In this document: piece after piece, positions 32,630-45,508 of the stretch
Layout: every line of letters starts with the position of its first letter
Numbering within the stretch: the first letter of the stretch is position 1
DNA from: Falciphora oryzae
Taxonomy: Eukaryota > Ascomycota > Sordariomycetes > Magnaporthales > Magnaporthaceae
Assembly (NCBI GenBank): GCA_000733355.1
Contig: JNVV01000020.1
Location: forward strand, 349,743-413,742
Direction: 5' to 3'
DNA: 64,000 nt
Made by a program: the position numbers and the translations under genes
Notes under the pieces: model-generated
The model's database searches: none
Seen by the model: only the letters and a program-made list of their open reading frames with translations
Told to the model about the DNA's origin: nothing

Positions 32630-34226
32630 ATGGAACCCGACACGAGCAGTCCCGCCGGACTCGAAGGAGGCCCCTTCAACCCCAGCGCACCCGACTACTT
32701 CAGCACCACATTCCACGGCGTCGGCGAAACAGGGACTGGCCAGCCGTATGCCGCCGGGGGTGACACCGTCTCCGGCGGCGGCTATCCGCTGGAGCACCGC
32801 CACCCACAGCAATCTGCCGCGGCGATTGCCCTTTTTCCGTATCCCGGGCCTCCCGGATCCGATGCTGCAACGGCAACGACGGCGGTGATGTATGCTCCAC
32901 CCGGACTCGATTGGCAAGGAGGGACGCCGCTGTACGACACCGCCCTGTTCTCGCCCTCAATCGACCACGTCGGACAACAGCCGAAGACGTACTATCAGGC
33001 CGACTACTATGGGGCCTGGGCTCCTGGGGCCCAGTCCATACTAGGATTGGGATTGACGTCGCCACATGGCATTGAGGGGCCACCACCACAGCCGCAGCCG
33101 CAACCGCAGCCCCAGCACCCGGCCTGGGGGCAGACGATGACGCCGCCCGATGAAAACTTCCCTCTGCCCCACGACCCGGGTCGTCATCAGTTGCCCTTGT
33201 CGCGTCACCTTGGTCAAGGATTCGCACAGCTCCCGGGCAGCAGCAGGGTCTCAAGCGGGGGCCTAGGTATAGCCGCGGGGAGCAGAGCCGATCTAGCGAG
33301 CTTCGCGTATCCGTCGGCAGGCGTTGGAGACCAGCCGCAGCTCTCTCCGGGGACGCCGATTGATTTCGTCGATAGCCCGTCGACCCTCGTCCTCTCTCCG
33401 CAGCCTGGCACACCTGGCCGACGCCCCCGGCGGACATCGACATCGGCGTCGTCGCCGGCTTCACCCTCCATGGTGATGTCAACCACAAGAACAGTAAGAG
33501 CGTCACCCTCTTCGCCAAGCAAGCCGCCTGATCGTCCGAAGCCACTCAAGAAGTCGCACCACGGTTCCACGTCCAGGTCTCGAGGTGGCAGCGGCGGTGT
33601 CGGCCGCGGTAGCAATGGCAGCAGTAGCGGCAGCAGCAATAGCAGCAAGAGACCGACTTCAACTGACGATGACGAGACCCAAGGCAGCGGAGCTACGGCG
33701 GTCGCCGTGGTCGGCAGGACCTCGTCCCGGGCGCGGGGCAGTAATCGTGAGGCGGCAAAGAAGTGCCGGGAGAAGACGAGGCTCAACGAGCAGCATCTAG
33801 AGGACCGCGAGCGGGACGTGAAGGCGCGCAACGATCGACTGAAGCGCGAGCTGAACACGGTCAAGGAGGAGGTGCACATGTGGAGGACCCATCTGTTGAT
33901 GCACGGCGGTTGCAACAACCCGAGCATCAATAACTGGATCAGCAACCGGGCCGCCGAGATGTAAGTGCCGTCTATCGTCCGTCATCCGTCGTTCGTCCCA
34001 AGCCCACCGTGTGGTAGCAAGGCATCTTGTTGTTGACAAAAGACCCGAGCGGTTCCCCAGATCCGAGAACGCCCTGTCGCCGGCGCCAGCGAGCCAAACG
34101 CCGACCCAAACACCAGCAACTGCGCCAAGCAGACTGCAACCCCTGACGCCTATGCCGATCAATGGGCGGCTCAACTTCCGGCTGCAGCCGCCGCCGCCGC
34201 CCTTGACGCGCTGTCCTCCTCGATGA
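32630..34226 (+). CDS. bZIP transcription factor
   Basis: A DNA-binding regulator with a basic region and leucine-zipper-like helix near residues 370-430: SNREAAKKCREKTRLNEQ contains the NxxAAxxCR signature of fungal CREB/ATF-type bZIPs, followed by LEDRERDVKARNDRLKREL and the tail LMHGGCNNPSINNW. The N-terminal 360 residues are low-complexity, with Gly/Ser/Pro, a Pro-Gln repeat (residues about 155-165) and a basic, Ser-rich stretch (KPLKKSHHGSTSRSRGG). Exon 1 is 32630-33960 and ends in a perfect GTAAGT donor. The simplest second exon (34061-34226, acceptor CCCCAG) gives 498 residues. Without splicing the protein stops two bases into the intron, at 444 residues, still with an intact bZIP. The start is the first in-frame ATG. 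A 15-kb gene desert lies upstream, as is often seen for developmental regulators (inference). Confidence 0.8.
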
Positions 34227-37200
34227 CACGGGTGGAGAGCCTGTCGCAAAGTGCCACGCTTGTCGTGGCGCTGAGAATCGCAGGCAATGGAAGGAGGGCA
34301 GTCTGCGGCGCGGCCCTCGCCGCCGATAACAAGAGCGGGAGAAAGGAGAGACTGGTGTACGAGGGAGAGGTGAGAGATGAATGCCAAACGAGGGAGAAAC
34401 ACACGGAGCGAGAGAAAATTGACAGCGTCCGACGCCGGCGGCAGGGGAAAAAAAAAAAAAAAAAAACGTTGCCAGCGCAAAATGTGAGGGCCAGAGGTTG
34501 GGCCGCCCAGGCTGATCTCGGGCTATTGGACGATGGTTGAGCGACTGACCTGCACCCGCAGCCATTGGTTTGCCACTCCTGCACCGGGGGGGAAGGGGCG
34601 CTTCACCGGTGCGGGCCGGTGCCCACAACTATGGCAGCGACGAAGCAACAAGGAAGGCGTAAGCCGCGGCAGAACCATGGACGAACAGGTTGCTGGATTG
34701 GATAGACCAGAACAGGAAGGAGTAATGGGGAGGAGGGGAGGGAAGCATTGAGCAAGCATTGGGTAGGGCTACTGCACATGCCAGGTGCGCTGGGTGGACG
34801 ACTAGATTGTCAAAAAAACAAAAAAAAAAAAAAAAAAAAAAAAAGCCAACGGCGTTTATTAGAGGGATTGGGTTATTTGGGAATGGAGCCTACCGCTTTC
34901 CATCTTGTTTTTCTTTCTCTTTTTTTCCACCTCGTGTTCCCTTTTTCTGTTCTTTTCTTTCTTCTCTTTTTATTTCTCGTATCCTTGCGACCCTCTCCCT
35001 CACGGCTAACAGCAAGAATTCTAAAGGATGGGCGGAGATTCTTCGCGCGGAATCAATGACAGCCAAGACTTTATGTGCATCGGAGCCTGCTTTCGTGTCG
35101 AGGAACTTTCTTGGGTTTGCTGCTGCTGCCCGACATGCCCGCAACCCACGCGCCACGGCGCTCGGGACTGATGTCGTTGATGGCCGCCACGCATTGTGGT
35201 GCGGGCGCATCGGGTTCCACGTCCTTCCATGCCTGGGCCCCCCTCACCTGGGACCATCCGGATATCTGGTGCGTGTCCTTGGTGGGTTGGCCTCGCGCGG
35301 AGACGCCCACGATGTGTGAGCAGACGGGGCGGTGGTGGAGATCGGCAGGGTAGTCGGTCGCATGCGGAGTGTTGGAGGGAGGAAGCAACGGCACTGCCCT
35401 CCACCTTCGGGTTCCTCGTGTCGGGTCTCCACGGAGGGGCCCTGAAAAAGCAAGCGACAGACGGGTAGCTACTTACGAGGATGTTCTGTGGATTCTAAGA
35501 GGCTCGGAAGAAATCCCGAGATGGTCAAGAATTTCTTGCAGGGAGCATGTCTGGGTGCTGTTCGTCCTCACGTTGTCGGACACATATCGGAGCCGCCCCT
35601 GGCCATTTGCTAGAAAAAGGAAGACGAAAAAAAAAGAAGAACAATAAAGATGTCTCGTGGCGTCCACTTCAGACACGCCGAGAGGCATCCATCTGGTCCC
35701 GAAAACCGGGTTGGTCGTATGTTTTCGGCTCTCCTCAGGGCTGACGATTACGCAGGGGTTGGGTCGGCAGTCTGCAGGACATGGTAAAGATGGCCGGTCT
35801 GAGCATCGGGCGATGTCATGATGATCGAGGGGTGCCACGGTGCCAAAGAAAATGGAAAAAAAAAAAAAAAAGCAAAGCAAATGGATACCATGCGATCGGT
35901 GCGCTAACGGACAATGGCTTTGTCAATTCGAAGGATCTCTACCTAGAATGATATCTACCCTATTTATGGTTTTGCTGTGCGAGGCACACTACGCAGTGAG
36001 TGCGGCCTGGCCTCTGTCACGATCTCGAAAACCGACAGGGTGGTGGGGATCGGAGAGACTCGACTGGTGCTTGCGGATGGGCTCCATGTATTGTTACATG
36101 GGGTCCTGGGTCCTCCCGCCTCTGCAAGGTCTGGGCTCAAGCACTTGTGCACGCCAGCACGCCAGCGCGCCAGCTGGTATGGCGCTGGTTGTGGGATCTA
36201 GGGGACCCGCCGGCCGGCGCCAGCAGCCGCTGACAAAGGCGACTGCCAGCCGCCAAGCCAAGAAAAACCGAGCCCCTGGTCCGCGGGGTGAAGGTTTGTC
36301 TTCAGATGCGTGTGGCTTCAGACGGAACCAGCCACGTCCGCCAGAAAAAAAATCGAGACTGGAAAAAAATCCCTCCAGTTAAGTTGCAGCCAACACAAGG
36401 AAACAAGCTCCAAATACAATAAAAATAAAGTATTCAGGAAATCTGCAATCGGAATTTATATAACAGTTTTCTTTTTTGTAAAATCAGCTGTTTTGGTTGA
36501 GATATGATCGATTGAAATCGCCAGGTTGTGCGCCTTTGAGGGGAATGACAGGGGCAGGATTGCTGTTTTGGCCAGCGGCCCAGCTTGCAGCCCGAACCGT
36601 GCGCGTTGGGCCTGCGATCCCTCCAAGTTTGCTTGACGTCTGGCGCTAAGCGTCACTGGGGACTAGCGCATCAAGCCCGAACGGACCACAACCCAACCCT
36701 GAATCGTCCCCGCGGTGGGAGCGGCCATGTCGCAAATCGTAAATCACATATCAGTTTGCCGCCAGGATTACGGCAGGACTGCCAATCTGCTAGCGGGCAA
36801 GTCGGCAACTGGCAAGAGGCGAGGGCCGATAGGCAATCAATCCACCGGCAGATGCCAGGGTGATTGGATCGCCCAGTTCCTCCACGGTAGCGTGTTGCTA
36901 AAAAATTGAAGCTGCAGGACTGCAGCGCGGTCGAGCGGCGATCGCCCACTGGCATAGGGCAGCAATAACCGTCCCTTGGCCCGCCCGGACGGTGACGCTT
37001 GTGTGCATCGAGCCAAGGGACGACCCATCAGGGCCGGACGGGGACCAAAGCTCAGCGCCTTGCCACGCTAGCGCTTCTGAGGTGGAGCAGGCATGGAGGC
37101 TAGCGCCGCTGCTCTGCGAGCTTTGGATCCGTCTCGGTTGCCCCTAAGGCTGACGGACTGGGGTGACAGAGAGGCACACAGGACCGATGGGCATTGTGCG

Positions 37201-38129
37201 CTGCCCGGGGTGGCATCGCGCCTGTGCTGTTGCTGTTAGGCTCGGGGGTCTTGCCCGAACCAATCTAGAGGCACCACGCGACGAAGCCAAAGGGGCAAGG
37301 CAGGGCATGGATCAAAGTCATCGTCTGGCCTTGTCTTGTCGAGCAGGCCCGTGGCCGTGCACCGTCTCCACGGCGGACCAGCGATCAGCAGCGCGACGAT
37401 CGAGGTGGGACGTTGAAGCGGGCTATCGGGCGCGGCCTGGGGGCGAAACGGTTTCCTGGTCCGAACATGCTATTCCATGCTTTTCTCCCCTATTAGTATT
37501 ATACCCCCCAGTGCCCCCTCGGCCCTTTCGAATTGCTCTGCTCCAAGGCATTATTACACAACCCACCCAGCATCGTCATCGCTCCCTGTCCCCGAGCGGT
37601 ACGAAGGAACGACGTGCGGTGTGCCATCACCACCACCACGTCTCTGCCGCCCCGAGCAGCATTGAAACTCAATTTAGCTGGGCCACTCAGTCAGGGCAGC
37701 GGGGCCCCGCAAGCAGGGTCGCAAACGAACGAAGGCTGGGGTGCACCCAGCAGCAACGGTAACCGCCAGCAAGCAGGAGGGCGAAAAAGGAAGAAAAAAA
37801 AACCTCGGTTCCCTTTTTCTCCCCAAACGCCCCGTCTGATCCATCCTGTCGCCCCATCCTGACAACGAGCCCGGCGAGCCCCTTTTTTGACGGCAACGTG
37901 CCCATTCTCGCACTTGCCGCTGGGCCAGAAAATTTTCGTTTTCCACTCGCCTAAGCTGCCCTCGTCGTTCCACCACGCCGACCCAGCTCCCAAATCGTGT
38001 CCAACCGTCATTTATCCCCAGGCTGCGGCACCCCTCTTTCCCACCCCTCGGAGGGCAGCTCCGCGGCCACTCAATCCTCCCGCGCCCGTTTGAGCGGCCG
38101 CGTGAGCTGCTGCAGCGCCCCTGCCGAGC
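34227..38129. other. Mostly non-coding region between two transcription-factor genes
   Basis: Apart from a weak minus-strand candidate at 35071-35819, I see no gene here. It contains a 25-base A tract (34820-34844), a short AT-rich island around 36400-36500, and the leader of the Zn2Cys6 gene at the right end. Confidence 0.4.
35071..35819 (-). CDS. Possible three-exon gene of unknown function (weak)
   Basis: Three minus-strand segments with protein-like composition can be joined in frame: 35819-35752 (MTSPDAQTGHLYHVLQTADP), 35692-35477 (SDNVRTNSTQTCSLQEILDH) and 35404-35071 (DYPADLHHRPVCSHIVGVSA, then VAGMSGSSSKPKK). The second ends in a perfect GTAAGT donor and the third stops after RCT. 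The first donor (GTAATC) and the last acceptor are weak, and a T-rich stretch inside exon 2 would encode an odd Phe-rich segment. No family was recognised. It may be a real but mis-assembled model, a long non-coding RNA, or chance. Confidence 0.25.
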
Positions 38130-41100
38130 ATGCGGGCCTACACGGGGCAGCCAGTGGGCGCCGCCAGCGGCAACGGGCTCAACCTTGGCAGCATCGCGGC
38201 CGCCGCCATCGACCACGGCAGGCGCCAGAGCTTGGGTGGTGCCGTCGCCACCGCGTCCGGCAGCGGCGGCGGCAGCAGTGGCGGAAGCACCGGAAGCAAT
38301 GCCAACAAGCTCCGCCCGCTCTTGCCCAACGTGCCTGAACGAGCCGGCAAACGGGCACCATCTCCCTTGGCACAGCAGCCCAAGAAGAAGAGGACGACTG
38401 TGCAGGCAGCCTGCCAAAGTACGTCTGCTCCTTTGATATTTCTCTGCTTCTTTTTCTCTACTTCTTCCTGTTTGCTTCTCCCTTCTCCTTTGTCCTCCAA
38501 GGCCTGGCGCAGTGCCTCGTCGGCCGTTTCTCGCAGCCGGCAATCGCCCGACGGCTCGACTCACACGAACCCTGAAATACTCCACTTTTCGGACATGTCA
38601 ACTGGACCCTTGGTCTAGGCGCCCGATCAGGAAGGATATTCGCGGCAGGACGCTGATCTTGATTTCGCACTGCGAACAACAGGCTGTCGAAAACGAAAGG
38701 TCAAGGTACGCAAAGCTTGAAGCACAAAGGCACAAAAAGCCCTCTTCCTACCGGCAACCTCCTACCTTCCTAGCCAGCTCCATCAGCCAGCCGTGCGCTC
38801 AGTCATTCAGCGTCTCCCTCGCGCCATCGCACGTCGCAATGGATACGAGAGCGCACGGCCCTCGATGCGGGCGGCTTTATCCGGCGGGCCACGATTGGAC
38901 GGGGGGAGCCGGCCGGCCATACTCTCCAAAATGGCGGGTATTTGCCGGCCGGGGATGCGTGTAGCACGTGACCCGTCCGCCAGCGAACGCTCACGCCGCA
39001 TCACCGAGCTAGACAAGAGATTTCTAGACCGGCTTCGGACTTTGGGCTGACGGATAGGAAACTAACCACCTGCCGGCAAACCATGACGAACATAGTGCGA
39101 TGGTCTCCGTCCAGTGTGCGCTCCATGCGCCTCCTCGGGCGCTGCCTGCGAGTACTCGGTGCCCGAGGGTCTATCGCAGCGCGACGCCGAGCGACAGCGC
39201 ATGAACCAGGTCTCCAAGTCGCACCGAGATCTGCTCACCATCCTGGACCTGCTTCGGCGCGGGCCAGACGCCGAGGCCGCCGAGATCCTGCGCCAGGTGA
39301 AGAGCGCCGCAACCCTCGAGGACGCCGTCGCCCGCATTGCCGATGCCACTCTGCTTCTCCCCGGCAGCTCCCCCGAGCAGCCCCGAGGTCAGTTTTGTGC
39401 ACGGAGTTTCCCGCCAAGCCACTTGTGCGGATGTGGCGGGTGGTGGGCTAGCCGACCAAGAGCGAGACTAACGGCATTCTCTCCGGCTCCAGGCACGCCG
39501 AGTCCCGATAGCTCGGCTTCGACTTGCGTATACAATAGTCGCTCCCTCCCGCACAACAAGCGGCTAGCATCTCCGTAAGATTCCCCAGCTAGCTGTGCTT
39601 ACTGTCGAAAGCATCCTTGGCCACGCTCGCCTTTGCACTCTACCGGAAATGGCGTTTTCACACAGCTTGACGCCACCGAACCCCGCCACTCTACTTCTGC
39701 GACGTACCCTTGTACAGGCGGCATAGTATGAGATCGTTCCAAGACACTAACTGTCGCCCCAACCGCCAGCTTCGACCAGCCTGAGCACGTCTTCGAGGTT
39801 CTTTACCGTAATGAACTCCCTAGCACCCTCTTCAGCCCGTTGGACCTATCGGCTTCGGACGTCCTTCCCGTATCTCGCTGGGTTCCTGGGTTTGACGACG
39901 ATTACCACCTCACGCACCTATTAACTCTCTTCTGGACGTGGGACAACACTTTTTCCAATGTCATCGATCGTGTTCTGTTTCTCGAGGACATGCGTCTCGC
40001 AGACCCCTCCGATCCGGCGCCGAACATGGAACACACCTTTTGCACCCCTTTTCTGGTCCTGTGCCTATTAACAGTCTCTTGTGTGAGTGTTGGCGTTTAT
40101 TCTACTGCCACCGTCGAAGCGCGTTGCATCCCTGTCGAGCCCAGGACGACGACGGCCTCTTGAAAGGCTACCTGAGCCAACTCTCGTGGCAGACAAGAGG
40201 AGCTTCTGACGTGGAATGCTGATGAATGGAGAGTACAGCTTTATTCCACCCACCCCAAAATATACGCCACCCCAGGCGATCACTCCACCCGCGGGTTGAA
40301 GTTCGCCCGCGCCGCCAAGCGCATGCTAGACGACGAGCGAAAGCGGCCGTCAATTACGGTGTTGCAGGGTATCACACTTCTATGGCTCTACGAGGGCAGC
40401 GCAGGGGACGCGCGGCAGGCCGAAAAGTACATGTGGGAGATGGTTGGTCTCCATTTCCGGTTAGGGCTTGACCGGCGGGTAATGCCTGAAGTCTGCCCGG
40501 GATGGAACTCGAGGATGGGCAGGGAGCTTCAGGCAGTATCCCTTATTATCTGGGGCATCTACTCCTTTAATGCGTAAGCCAAGTCCCGACTCCCCATTCC
40601 GCCGAGCCGCTTTCCGAGCCCCTTGGTCTTTGGTCCGACCGCGTTTAGGATCTTCGGCATGGCCGGGCAGTTCCCTGGGCTGACGATGGATAATGTCGCG
40701 ACCACTACCACCAGGAAAATTGCCGTCAACTTCGAATATCGCTTCTATATCCCTCGCCCCAAGATGAAGAAGACGTTTGAGCACCCGCTCTCGTACCTGA
40801 CGCGGCCCGAATCGCCCACGGCGAACTGGTGTGCGTATCCGGTGGACTGCCGGTTCCAGCCGTCGCACTACCGAGAAGTCTTTGCTGCGCAGTGTACCCT
40901 AGCCGAGCTTGCAGATGATCTCATGAACATCATCGGCCGCTCGCACGACAAGGTGCCTGAGATCGATAGGGGAGTCCGGCTAGCGCTGGAAGATGTTTAC
41001 AATGGCTTGATCCGCTGGAGGGCAGGGCTGCCCGACCACTTGCAGCCGAATAACTCGACATTGCCATCTGTCCTGTCATTGCAGTCAGTTTTTCCTCTAC

Positions 41101-41736
41101 TTCTCTCCCGCCCCCTGTGCTCTTCCAAGCCCGTCCATCACGCCGCTGACAGTCTGACTTCCCATCTTCTCATCCGGGAACTCGAACAATAGCGCAACGT
41201 ACGAGCTCATCACCATCCGGCTCCTGAGCCCGCTGGCGGCCAAGTTCCCCAAGGAGCGGTTCGGCGGCTCGACGGCGGGCGCGCTCAAGAACTCGAGCAA
41301 CTTTTCCATGATCAACACGGTCTGGACCTTCCGGGCGCACTACACGCTCAAGCACGAGTACTGGCTGATGCAGGTCTGCGCCGCGGCCGCCATGTCGGTG
41401 CTCTTCCACCTCGACGACGGCTGCGTCGACGTCTTTGTGCGCGCCTGCCAGGCCCTGCACGAGACGGGCGAGTTTGTGCGCATGGCCAACAAGAACCTGA
41501 CGGTCATCCAGCATCTCATCAACCGCTACCGCATCCAGGTGCCCCAGGTCGGCCGCGCCGTCGAGGCCAAGTACTTTGTGGCGCTCCGCAACCGCCAGTC
41601 GACGGCCTACAGCGACGGCACCCGCGTCCTCATGTACGTCCCGTCGCAGGACGGCGGCGGCGGCTGCAAGGTCGACAACGTCCAGGTAGGCATGCTGGTC
41701 GCGCCAACCGAGGCTCTATCCCTCACCGTCGACTGA
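38130..41736 (+). CDS. Zn2Cys6 fungal transcription factor with fungal_trans domain
   Basis: A nuclear regulator of 770 residues in eight exons: 38130-38418, 38683-38705, 39096-39387, 39493-39574, 39770-40082, 40239-40573, 40649-41083 and 41193-41736. All junctions keep frame. The zinc binuclear cluster spans residues 95-122 (ACQSCRKRKVKCDGLRPVC, then APCASSGAAC), with spacing C-x2-C-x6-C-x6-C-x2-C-x6-C. It is built from three exons, the middle one only 23 bases long. A basic PKKKR just before it is a likely nuclear signal. Downstream are a coiled stretch (QRDAERQRMNQVSKSHRDLL) and a fungal_trans middle domain (LFWTWDNTFSNVIDRVLFLE, IYATPGDHSTRGLKFA, GLHFRLGLDRR), arranged as in NirA-like nitrogen regulators; target genes are unknown. 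A GTAGGC near the 3' end could splice further. It converges with EMC1. Confidence 0.85.
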
Positions 41737-42411
41737 GTTTTGGCGAGATGAAACAAAAAGCGCGAAAAGTTTGGCTTCAAGGGTGTATTTGGGATCACAG
41801 TACCATGCCCGGTTAGACAATTTTTTTTCATTTTTTTTTTTCTTTCTTTTTTTTTTTCATATCTTTGTCTTGTGCGCCGATTTGTATCGTCTGTGTTTAC
41901 GTCTTTTCGAGCGCGCGTTTGCTTTTTTTTTTTGCCGGTCTTCTTGAATGTGTGCCCTAATACAGAAACAGGCGTTGCGGGGCAGTGGGCTGACTTTTGA
42001 CATGGGGTTTCACAGCAGGAAATTTTTGTCGCTGCTCTTACACCTGTTGCGTGTTTCCGCCCGGTGGTTGCGAAAGGGAACACTATTGTATTGGCATGAC
42101 ACAACGGGGTGGTTAGGAATTTGCTGAGCCCTTGGCAGAGGGCGGAACGGATCATGTTTGCACATGTCCTTGAACAATTGCAGCGGCCGCGGAACCATGG
42201 AGCCAGGGCAGCATATCGCGCGAAATGCAAGAAAACAAACCAAGTATTTTGCTCATAATTACTCCTTGTTTGGACGCCTAAGTAGAGAAGAAAAATCCTC
42301 GATTCCATGCCACGTCTACATGTGCCCTGCCCGTCATTTCTATACATAAAGAACACCGACCCAGGTGTATACGAACGGCCTAGAAATACCAATAACACCC
42401 ACCCTGCCAAC
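41737..42411. other. Short intergenic region between converging genes
   Basis: 3' regions of the Zn2Cys6 gene and EMC1. It contains T-rich runs (41820-41860 and 41920-41935), probably untranslated-region and transcription-end signals. No gene seen. Confidence 0.5.
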
Positions 42412-45400
42412 CTAAGCCGGCGCGGACCAGCGCAGGTTGATCTGCTTCTTCCGAACCTATAGAAGTGGCGAGCACAATGGATGTCAGCCGGTCAAGTTTC
42501 AAAACCCAAGGAATAGGCACGCACAAGCCAAAAAGACCCAGGGAGAGGGCAAAACGTACCATAGGCCCGAGCGCAGCAACGCCGGCGCTCAGCGCCAGCA
42601 CGGTGCCGAGGAGGCTGGTTTTGCTGAAGCCCTTGCCGAGAATGTCAAAGACGAAGCTGGGCGCGACGCGCGTGACGTATACGTCGACGCCGAACGCGAG
42701 CACCAGGCTCGTGCTCTCGACTACGGCGGGCGCCGTGACGATCGTCCGCCTGGCCCCCTCGGTAGGCAATATCACCTCGAGCTCGTGCGACACGACAAAC
42801 TTGGGGTCGACCTCGACGGCGGGCGCGTACCGGACCAATCCCTCCTCCGCCTCGGGCGCGGTCGGGTCGCGCCCGACGGGGCGGCGGGGCTCGAGGACGG
42901 CGCGGTGCAGGGCCGCGAGCTGGCGCGACTCGGGCAGGTAGGCGAGCAGCTGGCGACTCGAGACGCCCTGGCGCGTCGTCGTGACGGCCAGGGCGGCGAC
43001 GGGGCCCGCGGCCAGGACCCAGGTCTGAGAGGCCACGTGGGGCAGGACGCTGGCGGCCCCCGCGGTCGGGTCCTCGAGGGGCGCGACGGGCGAGAAGTTT
43101 GCCGCCGCGCCGGGGACCGGGTCGCCGAGGACGCCGCGGTCGTTTGCGAACTCGGACTCGTACAGGTCCGCCACGGCGATGAGGTGGCCCTTGACGGACT
43201 GCGACGGGTCCTCCTGCAGCGCGTAGTCGCCGAAGAAGGAGCAGGCGAAGAAGTTCTCCGACATGGCGCAGGTGACGGGCCGGGCGGCGTCGATGCCCGC
43301 GTACGTCGCCGACGATAGGACCTCGCCCGAGACGGTGTCCAACAGGTACGTCGTCAAGGTGGAGGCCTCGGCGTCGGCGGCCGCCGCGAGCAGCGTGTTT
43401 GGGTTGAGGTACTTGTACTTGACCGTACGGTCTCCGAGCACGCGGCCGATGGAAGCCACGGGATCGTGAGCCGGCCTCGTTGCCATCTCAACGATGGTCT
43501 GGCCGGAGGCTGGCCTGAAAGTCCATGTGATGACAGGCTCGCTGGTCTTGGCGTCGCCGGCGGGGAAGTACTTGACGCCACGTAGCCCATCGCCCACCCG
43601 GATGACCACGGTCTGCCTGGGAGCCAACTCCGCGTGGAGCGGGCCCATCTCGCCGCCCTTGGGAATCGGGAGCAGCCAGGGGCCCGAGGCGCTATCAACG
43701 AGCGCCGTGCTCTGCACCTCAGGCGTCAGGCCAGCCGGCTCCGACTCAACCACCTCGCCAGAGTCCGTCTTCAGCGCAACGAACTCGCCGTCGCTGGCGC
43801 GGATCGCCACAATGCCCTTGGAGTCATCGACGTATAGTCCCTTGATCTCCCAGCCGACTTCGCTGCTGCCAGAGAAGGCCTTGCGGTTCCAGAGCACCTG
43901 GCCGCGGTTGCCCGCATTCAGGCCGTAGACCCTGCCGCGCCTTGTCGCGAGCACCACGACCTTGTTGAACCCAAAGCTGTCGCGCACCAGGGCGCCGCTC
44001 GCAGAGGCCTCGGTGCCGAAGACGCTGCCGAGGATACGGCGCGGCAGCTGGGCAAGCCAGTCAGGCAGGTGCTCCAGGTCAGCAGCGTGACGCCGGGCCC
44101 TATGAAGGTAGGCCTCGATAGGATTGCTGTGGGCCTCGGCCTCCAGCGTCTTGGCCAGCGACTCCGACTCGGGGATTTCGGCCCAGGCGCCCGCGACGGC
44201 GCCGCTGAGCCCCTCAGGCCTGACCCAGCCCAGCTCCCCGTTGCGCGCCAGAACCCAGTCCTCGTCAACGGTGAGGGCAGCTGCCCGGACCGCGTGGTTA
44301 TCGTCGTTCTTCTTGACCACCTCGGCCACGGCATGGCTCACGTCAACGACCTTGTCGGCGCCGGCGTTGGGCGCGGACTTGAAGGGCCAGCGCCCGAGAA
44401 CGCCGTGGGAGGTGGAAGCGACGAGGATCAGCTCGTTCTGCGTGACGCGGGTGAAGTATACGTTGGCGCCGATGGAGCTCGTGGCAAGAGCGCCGGTGCC
44501 GGCGAGGAGGGGCAGGTCGTAGGCCTTGGAAACGGCGCTGGTCTTGAGATCGATATGGAAGACGGTAGCGGCGTTTGCATCGCGAGTACGCATGTGGACG
44601 AGGAAGTGCGGGTCCGACTGGACCAGGTGCGGGGCGTGTATGTCGACCGTCTGGGTGCCGGCGATCAGGGGGAACTCGTGCTTGGCCTTGGTGCCCAGGA
44701 CGTTGACCTGGAGCGTCTTGCGGTCACTGTCGACCCAGGCGAGAATCGGCATGGCTGAATTGGCGCCGACGAACATGACGTCCTTCTCGCTCACAATGTC
44801 ACCCTTGCCGGCGGAGAGGAGGATCTCGTCGAGCCGGCGGCCCGTGGGTGGGTCCAGGACCGTGATCTTCAGGCCGTACGCACCGGGCGATCCGTGCAGG
44901 CTGACCACAAAGACCTTCTCGATGTTGTTGCTGACCTGTAGCGGCACATCCTTGCTGACCTCGTGGAAGTCCCAGACCACGGTGCCTTCGGTCCCATGCA
45001 GACGCCTCAAGGTGGTGACGCCAGCACCGCGGCTTTCCTCCTCGTAAGACAGGGCCAGCAGGTCCTTGCGGTCGTCGCTGGGGGCGGCCATCTCCATGAC
45101 CTCGAGGTCGCGGACATCTCCGGGGAACTCGGCGGACCAGACATTGCGGCCGCCAGCGGCCTCCCAGGCGCTGACCGAGGGGCCCGACGCGCTGGCGATC
45201 CAGCTCTCTCCCTCGGCGGCGCGGAGGTGTGCGGCGGCGGCGGCGGAGGAGTTGTCGGAGCGGCCGGCGAGGACCTGCTGGCGCCAGAGCACGGCACCGG
45301 TGCTCGGGTTGACGGCGCCGAGGATGCCGAGGTCGGAGAGGGTGTAGAGGAGCGAGGCCTTGTCGTCGCGGCGGGGGCGGTGGAAGAAGGTGGCGTGCTG

Positions 45401-45508
45401 TTGCGGGAGGCCGACGAGGGCGTGGTGGAAGTCGACGTCGCCGACCTCGTCCCGGAAGACGGCGAGCGCCGGCAGGGCCGACAGTAGTATTGTAAAGAGC
45501 GGCCGCAT
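42412..45508 (-). CDS. EMC1: EMC1, ER membrane protein complex subunit 1
   Basis: The largest subunit of the ER membrane protein complex, which inserts tail-anchored and multi-pass proteins into the ER membrane. The protein has 997 residues, close to the usual size. It has a signal peptide (MRPLFTILLSALPALAVF), then an N-terminal PQQ-like beta-propeller start (ASLLYTLSDLGILGAVNP, then GAVLWRQQVLAG) in the ER lumen, a long beta-rich lumenal region, and a C-terminal membrane segment (SLLGTVLALSAGVAALGPM) followed by the basic cytosolic tail VRKKQINLRWSAPA. The tail is encoded by a tiny last exon. Exon 1 is 45508-42560, the intron is 42559-42457 (GTACGT ... CTATAG) and exon 2 is 42456-42412. Without splicing the tail would be replaced by unrelated sequence. 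Expression should be constitutive; the gene is usually single-copy. Confidence 0.93.
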
